From JALZKA01 sp963701205 (GTDB taxonomy: Bacteria; Actinomycetota; Thermoleophilia; Solirubrobacterales; 70-9): DNA of 64,000 bases. How positions within the stretch are numbered: the stretch's first letter is position 1; each line of letters opens with the position of its first letter. The DNA lies in NCBI GenBank assembly GCA_963701205.1, contig OY969575.1, positions 1,178,001-1,242,000 of the forward strand, written 5' to 3'. Shown here one piece after another: positions 42,891 through 51,486 of this stretch. The notes below the pieces were generated by a model. It was not told where the DNA came from and made no database searches. It worked only from the letters and a program-made list of their open reading frames with translations. The position numbers were made by a program, and so were the translations under genes.

Positions 42891-43304
42891 ATGGACGCAA
42901 AGCCACGCATACAAAACATTTTCTGGATGGTCTTGCGCTGGCCGCTAGGCGCCGCGGTGATTCTGGTCTTCGGGGCCGGCGTGCCCTACCTGTGGGTTTG
43001 GGTTGGCTCCCAGCTTCAGGGTGGCACGGCCCCGTCGTTTTCCGGGCTCGGCGTCGCCCTGTTCGGGATCATCTTCTCGTACATCTTCATGGCCTTCCTA
43101 ATGGCCTGGCTGAAGGCCTGGCTGACCCACGATGAAGGCAAGCCCGTTCGCCATGACTGGAATCGCAGCCTCTCGGCCGAGCGCCGGACGGCGCCGGACA
43201 CTCACCCGATCGAGGATCTGATCATGACCGCGACGATCCTGGTCGGCATCGTCTGCACGATCTGGTTCCTGATGTTCGGCGATCCCGGCGTGCCCCAGGT
43301 CTAG
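42891..43304 (+). CDS. Small membrane protein of unknown function
   Basis: A 137-residue protein beginning three bases after the TlpA-like stop. Three hydrophobic segments are visible: residues 12-38 (WMVLRWPLGAAVILVFGAGV), 50-76 (LGVALFGIIFSYIFMAFLMA) and 110-130. A charged stretch rich in Arg and His (HDEGKPVRHDWNRSLSAERR) lies between the second and third. I recognise no family. Position between a thiol-redox lipoprotein and nfeD suggests cotranscription only. Confidence 0.6.
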   Translation: MDAKPRIQNIFWMVLRWPLGAAVILVFGAGVPYLWVWVGSQLQGGTAPSFSGLGVALFGIIFSYIFMAFLMAWLKAWLTHDEGKPVRHDWNRSLSAERRTAPDTHPIEDLIMTATILVGIVCTIWFLMFGDPGVPQV

Positions 43305-43310
43305 GTCGCC

Positions 43311-44639
43311 GTGAGCCGCCTCCGCCGCTCAGCGATCGCCATCGTGGCCGGGGTGGCGATTCTGGCCGGCTCGGCAATCGCCCAGGACAGCGACCGGCCC
43401 AACGCCGTTTCGATCGAGCTGTCGGGCACCATCGACCCTGCCACCGAGGCCTGGGTCGATCGCGCCTTGACCGACGCCGCTGACGATGGCGTCGAGCTCG
43501 CAATCATCAAACTGGACACCCCTGGCGGCCTTGACTCCTCGATGCGCGAGATCGTCAAAGACATCATCGCCGCGCCGATGCCCGTCGTCGTCTACGTCTC
43601 GCCGGGCGGCGCCCGCGCGGCCTCGGCAGGCCTGTTCGTTACGCAGGCCGCCGACGTGGCGGCGATGGCCCCGCAAACCAATATCGGTTCGGCCTCGCCA
43701 ATCTCGGTCTCGGGGGCGGATATCGGCGAGGTGTTGGGCCGCAAGATCGAAAACGACGCCGCGGCTTACGTCCGAGCGCTTGCCGAGGAGCATGGTCGCA
43801 ACCCCGACCTCGCGGAGCGGATGGTCAGGGAGGCGACGAATGTCGAGGCATCGGCGGCGCTCGACGCCGGGCTGATCGACGTGATTGCAGTCGATGCGGA
43901 AACCCTGCTGGCCGATCTCGACGGATTCAGGGTCCAGGGCCCGAAGGCCGGGGCGTTGGCGACCGACGGGCTTCAAATCGAGGAACGGCAGATGCCATTC
44001 CAGTACGAGGTCCTGCAGCTGATCGTCAATCCCAACGTTGCCTTCCTTTTGATCCTCGCGGGCGTGATCGGGCTTGCGATCGAGATCTTCAGCCCGGGCC
44101 TGATCCTGCCGGGCGCGACGGGGCTGCTCTCGTTCATCGTCGGTCTTTACGGCACGGCGCAGCTACCGGTTACGGCTGCTGGGGTAATTCTGTTGGTTTT
44201 GGGAATCGCGTTGCTTGTCGCCGAAGCGCATCTGCCGACTGGCGGCGTCGTCGGCTTCGTCGGAATCGTCGGGGTCGCGATCTCGGGCCTGATGTTGTTC
44301 GACACTGGCGACGAGTTCGGTGTCTCGCCACCGCTCGTCATCGGGGTCGGCGCGGGCCTTGGATTGTTGCTGCTCCTCGTGGCTCGCAAGGTAATCGCGG
44401 CGCGGCGCGGCGCGGTCCATACGGGGTATGAGGAAATGATCGGGGACACCGGCGACGTGCGGGTCGCGCTTGACCCGGTGGGGCAGGTGTTCATCCACGG
44501 ATCGCTATGGCGTGCGGAGCCGGTCGAGGCCGGGCCGATTCCGACCGGCGCTAGAGTGCGGGTTGAAGCCGTTGACGGCCTGACGCTTATCGTGAGGCCG
44601 GATACCGGACAAGTGAAAACGGACGAAGGAGCGATCTGA
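43311..44639 (+). CDS. NfeD-family membrane protein with ClpP-class serine protease domain
   Basis: A 442-residue long-form NfeD. An N-terminal signal or anchor (residues 8-24) precedes a ClpP/crotonase-like protease domain: LDTPGGLDSSMREIV, PMPVVVYVSPGGARAASAG with the serine nucleophile, and the Lys-region GRKIENDAAAYV. Four or five membrane helices follow, then a soluble OB-fold (RVALDPVGQVFIHGSLWRAE). In archaea the homolog cleaves the C-terminus of its stomatin partner. The partner gene begins at once, with TGATG overlap. The start is GTG 43311. Confidence 0.9.
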   Translation: MSRLRRSAIAIVAGVAILAGSAIAQDSDRPNAVSIELSGTIDPATEAWVDRALTDAADDGVELAIIKLDTPGGLDSSMREIVKDIIAAPMPVVVYVSPGGARAASAGLFVTQAADVAAMAPQTNIGSASPISVSGADIGEVLGRKIENDAAAYVRALAEEHGRNPDLAERMVREATNVEASAALDAGLIDVIAVDAETLLADLDGFRVQGPKAGALATDGLQIEERQMPFQYEVLQLIVNPNVAFLLILAGVIGLAIEIFSPGLILPGATGLLSFIVGLYGTAQLPVTAAGVILLVLGIALLVAEAHLPTGGVVGFVGIVGVAISGLMLFDTGDEFGVSPPLVIGVGAGLGLLLLLVARKVIAARRGAVHTGYEEMIGDTGDVRVALDPVGQVFIHGSLWRAEPVEAGPIPTGARVRVEAVDGLTLIVRPDTGQVKTDEGAI

Positions 44640-45424
44640 TGGGTGCTGGATTGGCGATTCTCGCGGGGCTTGGAGTTCTGCTTCTGATCCTGCTGAGCGC
44701 CTCGATTCGGATTCTGCGCGAGTACGAGCGCGGCGTCATCTTCAGGCTCGGCCGCCTGATCGCTCAAAAGGGCCCCGGCCTGATCATCCTGATTCCGATC
44801 ATCGACCAGATGGTCAGGGTGGACCTGCGCACCATCACCCTCAACGTTCCTCCACAGGAGATCATCACCAAGGACAACGTCACCGTTCGCGTCAACGCCG
44901 TCGCCTACTTCCGGGTGATCGACCCGAACAAGGCGATCACCGACGTCGAGAACTATTTGCTCGCAACGTCCCAGATTTCGCAGACGACGCTGCGGTCCGT
45001 GCTGGGCAAGGCCGAGCTTGACTCGCTGCTGGCCGAGCGTGAGACGCTCAACACCGAACTGCAGAGAATCATCGACGAGCAGACCGAGCCATGGGGAGTC
45101 AAGGTCACCACTGTCGAGGTCAAGGACGTCGAGTTGCCGGTGGAGATGCAGCGGGCGATGTCCCGCCAAGCCGAAGCTGAGCGTGAGCGCCGCGCCAAGG
45201 TCATTGCGGCCGAGGGCGAGTTCCAGGCTTCGGAGAAGCTCAGCCAGGCGGCCGAAATAATCAGCCGCAATCCCGCGACCCTGCAGCTCCGCTATTTGCA
45301 GACGATGCTCGAGATGGGCGTCAACCAGAACACGACGATCGTCTTCCCGCTGCCGATCGAGCTGATGAGCGCGTTCCAGGGCCTCGCCAACGCCGCCAAG
45401 GGGTCTGGTCCCCCCAGCCAGTAG
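44639..45424 (+). CDS. Slipin/stomatin-like SPFH-domain protein
   Basis: A 261-residue membrane protein: one N-terminal hydrophobic segment (residues 4-20), then an SPFH domain with the prokaryotic-stomatin pattern ILREYERGVIFRLGRL, GLIILIPIIDQMVRVDLR, and AVAYFRVIDPNKAI. A long coiled-coil region around AEAERERRAKVIAAEGE follows. It forms oligomers in membrane microdomains. It is cotranscribed with nfeD, its probable processing partner. Its TAG stop is followed in the same frame, 12 bases later, by the CTG that appears to start the GalT-like gene. Confidence 0.92.
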   Translation: MGAGLAILAGLGVLLLILLSASIRILREYERGVIFRLGRLIAQKGPGLIILIPIIDQMVRVDLRTITLNVPPQEIITKDNVTVRVNAVAYFRVIDPNKAITDVENYLLATSQISQTTLRSVLGKAELDSLLAERETLNTELQRIIDEQTEPWGVKVTTVEVKDVELPVEMQRAMSRQAEAERERRAKVIAAEGEFQASEKLSQAAEIISRNPATLQLRYLQTMLEMGVNQNTTIVFPLPIELMSAFQGLANAAKGSGPPSQ

Positions 45425-45436
45425 CGGCGGAGCGTC

Positions 45437-46480
45437 CTGACCGCCTCCGAGATACGGATCGATCAGCTCACCGGGCTCCGGGCCATTCTGGCTCCGGGCC
45501 GGGCTGAGCGCCCCGACGCGTTCGCACCTGCGGCGCCCGAGTCGAAGGGTGACGCTGCGGCGACGTGTCCATTCTGCGAGAGGCGCGAAGATCGAACGCC
45601 ACCCGAGGTCTGGGCCGATCGGCCGACGGGCCAGGCCGATACTCCCGGCTGGCGGGTTCGGTCGGTCCCGAATCTCTACCCGGTCCTTGGCGCAAGCGTC
45701 GATCCCGAGGCTGTTGAGACGGCCATGGCCAGTTCGATCGACCCGCTCGCGGATTCGCGACGGACCGGCGATCCCAGCATGTTTGCCGCCCAGGACGCCG
45801 TTGGATCGCACGAGGTGATCGTCTCCCATCCGCGCCATGAGACTTCGCTCGCCGCGCTCTCTGACGATGAGCTGGCGATCACGGTCGAGGCCTGGCGATC
45901 ACGGCTTCGGGTCGTTGGTCCCGAAAGCGCCTATGCGCACCTGATCGTCAACGAGGGCCCCGCCGCGGGCGCGTCGCTGGAGCACACGCACGCCCAGCTC
46001 TACGGCATGCGCTTTGTGCCAGCGGAGGTCGCGCGCGAGCGCGAGCGCGCGAGCGCTTATCACCAGCGAACGATGGGCGGCCACCTATTGGGCGATATCG
46101 CGATCGAGGAGGTCAGGCGGCGCGAGCGGATGGTCGCGATCGACGACGAGGCGATTCTGATCGCCCCCTGGGCTTCACGCTCGCCGTTCGAGTTGCGAAT
46201 CGTTCCGCGCACTCCGACGCCCGCGTTCGAAGCCGATGGGCAGGGCGGCGCCGGGATGCTGGCGGTGGCGATGCGCGCGCTTGCGGCCGTTTTTGGATCC
46301 GTGCCGCAGCTCAACCTGTGGGTTCGCACGGCGCCGCGCGGGACGGAGGAGTTCTGCTGGCATCTGGACATCGTTCCGCGACTGACCGTCCGGGCGGGCT
46401 TCGAGCTGGGAACCGGCGTCGAGATCAACACGTATGCACCGGAGCGCGCCGCGTCCGACCTGCGCGACGCGTTGGGATAA
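45437..46480 (+). CDS. GalT-like nucleotidyltransferase with apparent CTG start
   Basis: A 347-residue protein resembling galactose-1-phosphate uridylyltransferases. IRIDQLTGLRAILAPGRAER is the family N-terminus, TCPFCERRED the zinc pair, VRSVPNLYPVLG the next block. GASLEHTHAQLYG is the active-site histidine motif (normally HPH). EEFCWHLDIVPRLTVRAGFE is the C-terminal half of the fold. Coding clearly extends upstream of the first ATG (45725), which falls after the zinc motif. Between the slipin stop (45422-45424) and the conserved block no ATG, GTG or TTG exists. CTG 45437, after GGCGGAGCG, is the only likely start. The sugar substrate is unknown. Confidence 0.72.
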   Translation: MTASEIRIDQLTGLRAILAPGRAERPDAFAPAAPESKGDAAATCPFCERREDRTPPEVWADRPTGQADTPGWRVRSVPNLYPVLGASVDPEAVETAMASSIDPLADSRRTGDPSMFAAQDAVGSHEVIVSHPRHETSLAALSDDELAITVEAWRSRLRVVGPESAYAHLIVNEGPAAGASLEHTHAQLYGMRFVPAEVARERERASAYHQRTMGGHLLGDIAIEEVRRRERMVAIDDEAILIAPWASRSPFELRIVPRTPTPAFEADGQGGAGMLAVAMRALAAVFGSVPQLNLWVRTAPRGTEEFCWHLDIVPRLTVRAGFELGTGVEINTYAPERAASDLRDALG

Positions 46481-46496
46481 TCGGCCGCCTCGTCAC

Positions 46497-46502
46497 TAGG
46501 CT
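46497..46502 (+). promoter_or_regulatory. TAGGCT -10 box before the unknown gene at 46512
   Basis: TAGGCT ends nine bases before ATG 46512. The gap TTGTCGGCC has no purine-rich site. It is an exact match to the boxes at 20856, 28929 and 50298. Confidence 0.45.
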
Positions 46503-46511
46503 TGTCGGCCC

Positions 46512-47189
46512 ATGCCACCGAGCGCCCGTCCATTTCCCCGGTTTGTCGCCGATGCCGCCCAGGAGGGCGAGCCGACCGGTCGCTTCGCCGAGCGCCTTGT
46601 CGAGGTGTTCGGCCAGGGTTGCGAATCTCACGCCGAAGAAGCCGGATCCCCAGTCGATCCGCAGACGATTCGCTGGTTTCCCGAGCGCGGCTGGGGCGGG
46701 CGCGTCTATGTGCCGGCCACCGCGAGTGCCGTCGAGCCGTCGGTTCCGGCCGACGCGCCAACCGGAACCGAGCCGGTCTTGGTGGAGTACTACGGCTGGG
46801 TCTCATTCGTTCGCGCCGACCCTGACGACGAGCCGTCAGATTTTCGCTCGTCGGCGGACTTCACCGATGTGACCGCCGGCGACAGCCCCGAGTGGCAGGT
46901 GGACCTCTCCGACGACGTGATCGGCCCCTGGCGCTCGGAGGCGGGGCGCGGCGGCGACGTGACCTTGGTCTGGGGGCTGCCGCTCGTGCGCGGTGCGGTT
47001 GCGGCGACGGCGGAACTCGACGGCGAGGTCGTCGATCAGACGCCGATCCGCGACGGTCGTTTTACCCTCGTCGCCGTGGATGCCGTTCACGGTTTTGGCG
47101 ACGCCGACGTCTACCTGACGGTGCGCCTCTGGGATCGCAAGCTCGGCAACGTCGCTTCCGAGAGCCTCTATGACGAGGGCACTGCCTAG
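46512..47189 (+). CDS. Uncharacterised protein
   Basis: A 225-residue soluble, acidic protein that I do not recognise. It has no signal peptide or membrane segment. The middle has RWFPERGWGGRVYVPAT and VEYYGWVSFVRADPDDEPSD, rich in aromatics. The C-terminal half is strand-like with paired acidic turns (VAATAELDGEVVDQT and DADVYLTVRLWDRKLGN), suggesting a beta-sandwich. Regular codon use and a TAGGCT box upstream argue for a real gene. It lies between the GalT-like gene and tRNA-Arg. Confidence 0.65.
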   Translation: MPPSARPFPRFVADAAQEGEPTGRFAERLVEVFGQGCESHAEEAGSPVDPQTIRWFPERGWGGRVYVPATASAVEPSVPADAPTGTEPVLVEYYGWVSFVRADPDDEPSDFRSSADFTDVTAGDSPEWQVDLSDDVIGPWRSEAGRGGDVTLVWGLPLVRGAVAATAELDGEVVDQTPIRDGRFTLVAVDAVHGFGDADVYLTVRLWDRKLGNVASESLYDEGTA

Positions 47190-47268
47190 AGCTCAGGCAG
47201 GAGTCGGCTTCACCGCGACATCGAATTACCAGGGCGAGTGGGTCTCGGTAGTCGTAATCTGGCACAAA

Positions 47269-47342
<74 letters not shown>

Positions 47343-47343
47343 T

Positions 47344-48690
47344 ATGGTGATTCGAAGGCGCGCAAGGGCGATCGTTGTGGTGGTTCTTGCCGGGTTGACG
47401 TTGGCGACCCCGGGTTCGGCGACGGCCGCGGATCGCCCCAACGTGATCCTCTACATGACGGACGACCAAACGCTCGCGGATATGTGGGTCATGCCCCGCA
47501 CCAGGAAGCTTTTCGCCAGACGGGGGGTTGAGTTTGCGAACGCGTACGCAAGCTACCCGCTGTGCTGTCCGTCTCGTGTGACGTTTTTGACCGGGCAGTA
47601 CGCGCACAATCATGGGGTTTGGAGCAACGAGGGCGAGGATGGTGGCTACCGGGGGTTCGACGATTCCGGCAGCCTGGCGCCGACGCTCGACGCCGGTGGC
47701 TACCGGACGGGCTTCTTCGGCAAGTATTTGAACGGATACCCACCAGGCGGCGTCCTCGGTGTTGTGGATGGTTGGGACCGGTGGTTTGCGAAGACAAAAA
47801 ACACCTACTTCAACTCGAGGTTCGATCTCGACGGCGAGGCGCGGTCCTTCGGTTCTCGACCGGCCGATTACCTCACGCGGGTAATAACGCGGTTTGCGTC
47901 CCGCTTCATCCGCGACGATTCCCCGGACCCATACTTCGCGTGGATCAGTCAGGTTGCCCCCCACGTGGAGCGCGCCGGACGCCTCCCCCCGCCCGAGGCC
48001 CGGGATCGGTACAAATTCACAAACGCCATCCACCGCACGCCGGGGACGAAGGAAACGGACCTTTCCGACAAGCCCGACTTCGTCCAGAACCCCAGAGGGA
48101 AGACGGTAACGCAGGTCAAGCGCCGCCGCCACTATCGCTGGCGGCTCCGCGCACTGGTTTCTGCAGATCGCTCCGTCGCAAGGATCTGGCGTACGGTCAG
48201 GGCGGCCGGACAGGAGGACAACACCTACCTGTTCTTCGTGTCGGACAACGGTTACCTCTTTGGCGAACACGGCCTTGATCGCAAGTCCTTCCTCTATGAG
48301 GAATCCGCCCACATCCCGATGTACGCGATCGGTCCGGGCTTCTCCCCGGGGGAAATCGTGCCGGGCGTGGTCACCAACGCCGATTTCGCGCCTACGGTCT
48401 ATGACGCGACCGGCGTCGCTCCCGGTCGCGAGAGCGACGGACAATCGCTGTTGGCGGCGATGCCCTCGGATCGGGCGATCCTGCTGGAAAACCGATCGTC
48501 GTCGGCGGTCCGATTGGGAAGCCATGTCTACATGGAACACAAGAGCGGAGAATCGGAGTTGTATGACCTCGCCGTCGATCCCTTCCAGCTCGCGTCGATG
48601 CATGCCAACGACGCCCACACGCCGATCAGGGAGTATCTGGCAGGGCGCCTTGCCGAATTGCGGACCTGCGCCGGCGACGAGTGTCACTAA
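47344..48690 (+). CDS. Secreted sulfatase
   Basis: A 448-residue exported sulfatase, with a basic N-terminus, hydrophobic core (VVVVLAGLTLATPG) and Ala-Ala cleavage site. Metal ligands are in VILYMTDDQTLADM. The formylglycine motif is LCCPSRVTFLTGQYAHNHG, in which the Cys of CPSR is oxidised by a generating enzyme not in the window. FVSDNGYLFGEHGL and the final ELYDLAVDPFQLASM support an N-acetylglucosamine-6-sulfatase-like subgroup. ATG 47344 falls one base beyond the tRNA discriminator plus one, leaving no room for a ribosome site. The mRNA may therefore be released leaderless by tRNA 3' processing. Confidence 0.88.
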   Translation: MVIRRRARAIVVVVLAGLTLATPGSATAADRPNVILYMTDDQTLADMWVMPRTRKLFARRGVEFANAYASYPLCCPSRVTFLTGQYAHNHGVWSNEGEDGGYRGFDDSGSLAPTLDAGGYRTGFFGKYLNGYPPGGVLGVVDGWDRWFAKTKNTYFNSRFDLDGEARSFGSRPADYLTRVITRFASRFIRDDSPDPYFAWISQVAPHVERAGRLPPPEARDRYKFTNAIHRTPGTKETDLSDKPDFVQNPRGKTVTQVKRRRHYRWRLRALVSADRSVARIWRTVRAAGQEDNTYLFFVSDNGYLFGEHGLDRKSFLYEESAHIPMYAIGPGFSPGEIVPGVVTNADFAPTVYDATGVAPGRESDGQSLLAAMPSDRAILLENRSSSAVRLGSHVYMEHKSGESELYDLAVDPFQLASMHANDAHTPIREYLAGRLAELRTCAGDECH

Positions 48691-48729
48691 GAAGGCAAAT
48701 CGGCCCGTAGCCCGCTCGCCATCGTTGCG

Positions 48730-49497
48730 CTAGGCCCGCAGCTTGTACCCGCTTCGGAACAGCCGCAGGTTCGCCAAAAACAGAGCACCCGTTGCCAGCG
48801 TCAGGAGCCCGAGCGAAAGGGCCACGTTGGCCTCCGAGTAGCCCAGGAAGCCGTAGCGAACGAGGTTGATCATGTAATAGACGGGGTTGAAGTGGGTCAG
48901 GGTCTGAAACGGCTCGGGCAAAAGCGACGCCGAGTAAAAGACCCCGCCCAAAAAGATCAGTGGCTGCAGGATGAAGGTCTGGGCGACGGAGACGTCGTCG
49001 AATTGTTCGGCTCGGATCCCGACCAGCACACCCAGCTGCGCGAAGAAGAACCCCACAAGGAAGAGCCCGGGCAGAAGCACCAGGACGTGTTCGACCGGAA
49101 CGTCAACCAGAAACGAAGCGGCCGTGAAGGTCAGCGTCCCGACGATCATCCCTCGCAAAAACCCGCCCATCGAGAAGGCCAGCAGCAACTCGAGCGGCGA
49201 TGCGGGCGAGGAGAGTTGGTCGTCGATTGCGCGCTGAAACTTCTGCTGGAGGATCGACGACGCGTTGTTTGAAAACGCGTTGATCGCCCAGGCCATCATG
49301 ATCAGCCCGGGAATGATGAAGACGACGTAGTCGAAGCCGTGGAGCTCCGAGATGCGCGATCCGAGCGCTGCACCGAACACGGAGATGTAGAGAAACGTTT
49401 CGAGCAGTGGCGCGCCCAGCGTCTGGCGCTTGATCTTCACAAAGCGGCTGACCTCGCGGCGCAGCAGCGTGAAGAAGCGGATCTGGGCAGCGCTCAC
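48730..49497 (-). CDS. ABC-2 type transporter permease
   Basis: A 255-residue permease with six hydrophobic helices. QRAIDDQLSSPASPLELLLA and the late HFNPVYYMINLVRYGFLG (with NPxxY) are typical of YadH/NodJ-type drug or polysaccharide exporters. The start is GTG 49497, preceded by GAGGAG. The longer frame to 49632 overlaps the ATPase gene and reads as non-conserved Ser/Arg-rich sequence. It is downstream of its ATPase by ten bases on the minus strand. Confidence 0.87.
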   Translation of the reverse strand: MSAAQIRFFTLLRREVSRFVKIKRQTLGAPLLETFLYISVFGAALGSRISELHGFDYVVFIIPGLIMMAWAINAFSNNASSILQQKFQRAIDDQLSSPASPLELLLAFSMGGFLRGMIVGTLTFTAASFLVDVPVEHVLVLLPGLFLVGFFFAQLGVLVGIRAEQFDDVSVAQTFILQPLIFLGGVFYSASLLPEPFQTLTHFNPVYYMINLVRYGFLGYSEANVALSLGLLTLATGALFLANLRLFRSGYKLRA

Positions 49498-49507
49498 CTG
49501 GGGCTCC

Positions 49508-50272
49508 TCACAGCGACAGCTCGCCGACGTGGGCGCGCGAGAGCTCCTTGCGACCGACCAGCTCCAGGTAGGCGTCCTCGAGGCTTGAGACTCCGTACTT
49601 TGTCGCAAGCTCGCCGCTTGAGCCCTGGGCAACGATCCGGCCGTCGTTGATGAAGGCGATTTTGTCGCAGAGTTGTTCTGCCTCTTCGAGGTAGTGGGTC
49701 GTCAGCAGGATCGTCGTGCCCTCGGCGTTGATTCGCTGGACGTATTGCCACAGCTCAAGGCGCAGCTCAACATCGACCCCGGCGGTCGGCTCGTCCAGGA
49801 TCAGCAGCTTGGGCCGGTGCATCAGTGCCCGGGCCAAAATCAGCCGTCGCTTCATGCCACCCGACAGGGTTCGGGTTCGCTCCTTGCGTTTTTCGGTCAG
49901 CGAGAAGGCATCGAGCAGCTCGCGCGTCCGCTCGCGGCGGTCGCGTTTGGGCATCCCGAAGTAGCCGCCGTGAAAGTCGAGCGTTTCCTCCAGCGTCAAA
50001 AACCAGTCGAGGTTCAAGTCCTGCGGCGCAAGGCCAACCCCGAGCCGGGCCTCCGCGTAGTCCTCGATCGCGTTGTGGCCGAAGACCCGGATCGAACCGG
50101 AGGTGGGTTGGGCAAGTCCAGTCGTGCAGTGGATCAATGTGGACTTGCCGGCGCCGTTTGGGCCGAGCAGTCCGAAGAATTCCCCCTGCTTGATCTGCAG
50201 CGAGACGCCGCGTAGGGCCTCGGTTCCAGTGGCGTAGCGCTTAACGAGGTCTTCGATATCGAGGGCGGGCAC
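49508..50272 (-). CDS. ABC transporter ATP-binding protein, YadG-like
   Basis: A 254-residue ATPase. Walker A LLGPNGAGKSTLIHCT, Q-loop LGVGLAPQDLNLD, signature TLSGGMKRRLILARALM, Walker B LLILDEPTAGVDVEL and H-loop TTHYLEEAE. This LSGGMKRR form is typical of ABC-2 exporters such as YadG and NodI. It pairs with the permease just downstream to move an unidentified drug or lipid. The start is GTG 50272. It is divergent from the lipoprotein gene at 50311. Confidence 0.92.
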   Translation of the reverse strand: MPALDIEDLVKRYATGTEALRGVSLQIKQGEFFGLLGPNGAGKSTLIHCTTGLAQPTSGSIRVFGHNAIEDYAEARLGVGLAPQDLNLDWFLTLEETLDFHGGYFGMPKRDRRERTRELLDAFSLTEKRKERTRTLSGGMKRRLILARALMHRPKLLILDEPTAGVDVELRLELWQYVQRINAEGTTILLTTHYLEEAEQLCDKIAFINDGRIVAQGSSGELATKYGVSSLEDAYLELVGRKELSRAHVGELSL

Positions 50273-50297
50273 CTGTCAATGATGAAGGGTCGGCCTC

Positions 50298-50303
50298 TAG
50301 GCT
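50298..50303 (+). promoter_or_regulatory. TAGGCT -10 box of a probable leaderless promoter (lipoprotein)
   Basis: TAGGCT ends seven bases before ATG 50311. The gap GCCTCGG has no ribosome site. Confidence 0.5.
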
Positions 50304-50310
50304 GCCTCGG

Positions 50311-50910
50311 ATGCGACTGCTGGCGGCAATCCTGATCACGTTCGTCGCCGCATTTGCGGCCGGTTGCGGATCCGCCGACGACCCGGCGGCGCCGCAGATC
50401 TACCCGGTCCGGGAAGCGACGGATCCGTTGCCCCGACTGCCGCGTGGCTTTGAGCCCTACCTGAGCTTTTCGCGTGGCCTGCACTTCGCCCGCCCGCCCG
50501 GTTGGCGGGTTCGCGAGCGCAGCAGGTCAATCGAGCTGCGCGCGCCCGACGGGCTTGTCGTGTTGAGCCTTTCGGTCGACCGCACCGACGAGGCGCTTCA
50601 GGAGGATCTAAAAACGTTTCCGGGCCGGGTCTTCTCGGTCCTTTCGGGTTACGCCGGGCGCCTTGATCCCTCTGAGCCCAGAGCGTTCAGGCACGCGTAC
50701 GAGGCCTTCGCCGTGGAAGGTCACGGGGTTGCGGCCAAGAACGGCCTCGAGCAGAACCTTCGCGTGATCGCCCTGCGCCACGACGGGGTGGCGGTCATTA
50801 CGGCCGTCCTCGCCGAGAACGCCAAACTCACAACAAGAAGCGAAGCCCGCGACGCGCTCGAGATCCTTGCCAGCATGCGGACCCGACCGCCCGCCACCGC
50901 GGCCCGCTAA
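50311..50910 (+). CDS. Predicted lipoprotein of unknown function
   Basis: A 199-residue lipoprotein with signal LLAAILITFVAAF and lipobox FAAGC (Cys 19). The mature part opens with a proline-rich stretch, then FEPYLSFSRGLHFARPPGWRVRERSRSIELRAP, a pattern of short strands like the PsbP/LpqN-type folds of actinobacterial lipoproteins. A helix-strand end follows. No catalytic motif is visible. The 3' end overlaps the convergent pyrE by four bases. Confidence 0.7.
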   Translation: MRLLAAILITFVAAFAAGCGSADDPAAPQIYPVREATDPLPRLPRGFEPYLSFSRGLHFARPPGWRVRERSRSIELRAPDGLVVLSLSVDRTDEALQEDLKTFPGRVFSVLSGYAGRLDPSEPRAFRHAYEAFAVEGHGVAAKNGLEQNLRVIALRHDGVAVITAVLAENAKLTTRSEARDALEILASMRTRPPATAAR

Positions 50911-51479
50911 TCGCGGTCAGGGCGCTCCGGATAAATATCGTCGATCGTCGTCAACGCCACGAACGGTGCGCTCGAAGCTGCTGCGATCGCCTCCCCGCCG
51001 CCGGCCAGCCGATCGACGACGCAAAGCGTTGCCACGATCTCGAGGCCTTCGCCCTGAATTCGCTCGATCGCGCTCACCGTTGACCCTCCGGTCGTCACCG
51101 TGTCTTCCACAACAAGGACCTTGGCGCCGGCTTCGACCGGGCCCTCAACCCAGCGCTGCATCCCGTGCGCCTTTTTCTCCTTGCGAACAAAGAAGCCAAC
51201 GAGCCCCTCGCCGCCGGGAACTGCAATCGCGGCACAGGCAAGCGGGATCGCCGCCATGACGGGTCCGCCAACGGCCTCGGCGCCGCGCTCGGTCGCCGCC
51301 GCCGCAATCATGGTGCCTGCGGCCCTGAACCCGGCGGGCCGCATCAGCGCCCTGCGCGCATCGACGTAGTACTGCGCTGTGCTGCCGCTTGAGAGTGTTA
51401 CCTCACCGAGGATGAGCGCGTGGTCACGAAGCTCGGCGACAAGGGTCCCGCGGGACTCGCTGAGATCGACCGAACCCAA
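50907..51479 (-). CDS. pyrE: Orotate phosphoribosyltransferase
   Basis: A 190-residue enzyme of pyrimidine synthesis joining orotate to PRPP. PRPP-binding VLVVEDTVTTGGSTVSAI is canonical, as are the catalytic loop FFVRKEKKAHGMQRWVEG and the N-terminal YYVDARRALMRPAG. GGPVMAAIPLACAAI lines the substrate pocket. The length is slightly shorter than E. coli PyrE (213). It stands apart from other pyr genes and precedes an L,D-transpeptidase gene on the opposite-facing side of the same strand, seven bases apart. Confidence 0.92.
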   Translation of the reverse strand: MGSVDLSESRGTLVAELRDHALILGEVTLSSGSTAQYYVDARRALMRPAGFRAAGTMIAAAATERGAEAVGGPVMAAIPLACAAIAVPGGEGLVGFFVRKEKKAHGMQRWVEGPVEAGAKVLVVEDTVTTGGSTVSAIERIQGEGLEIVATLCVVDRLAGGGEAIAAASSAPFVALTTIDDIYPERPDRD

Positions 51480-51486
51480 ATCGGCG

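Noticed and set aside
44147..45838. 563-codon minus-strand frame opposite nfeD, slipin and galT
   Set aside because: It is antisense to three genes with clear motifs, and its composition is shadow-like.
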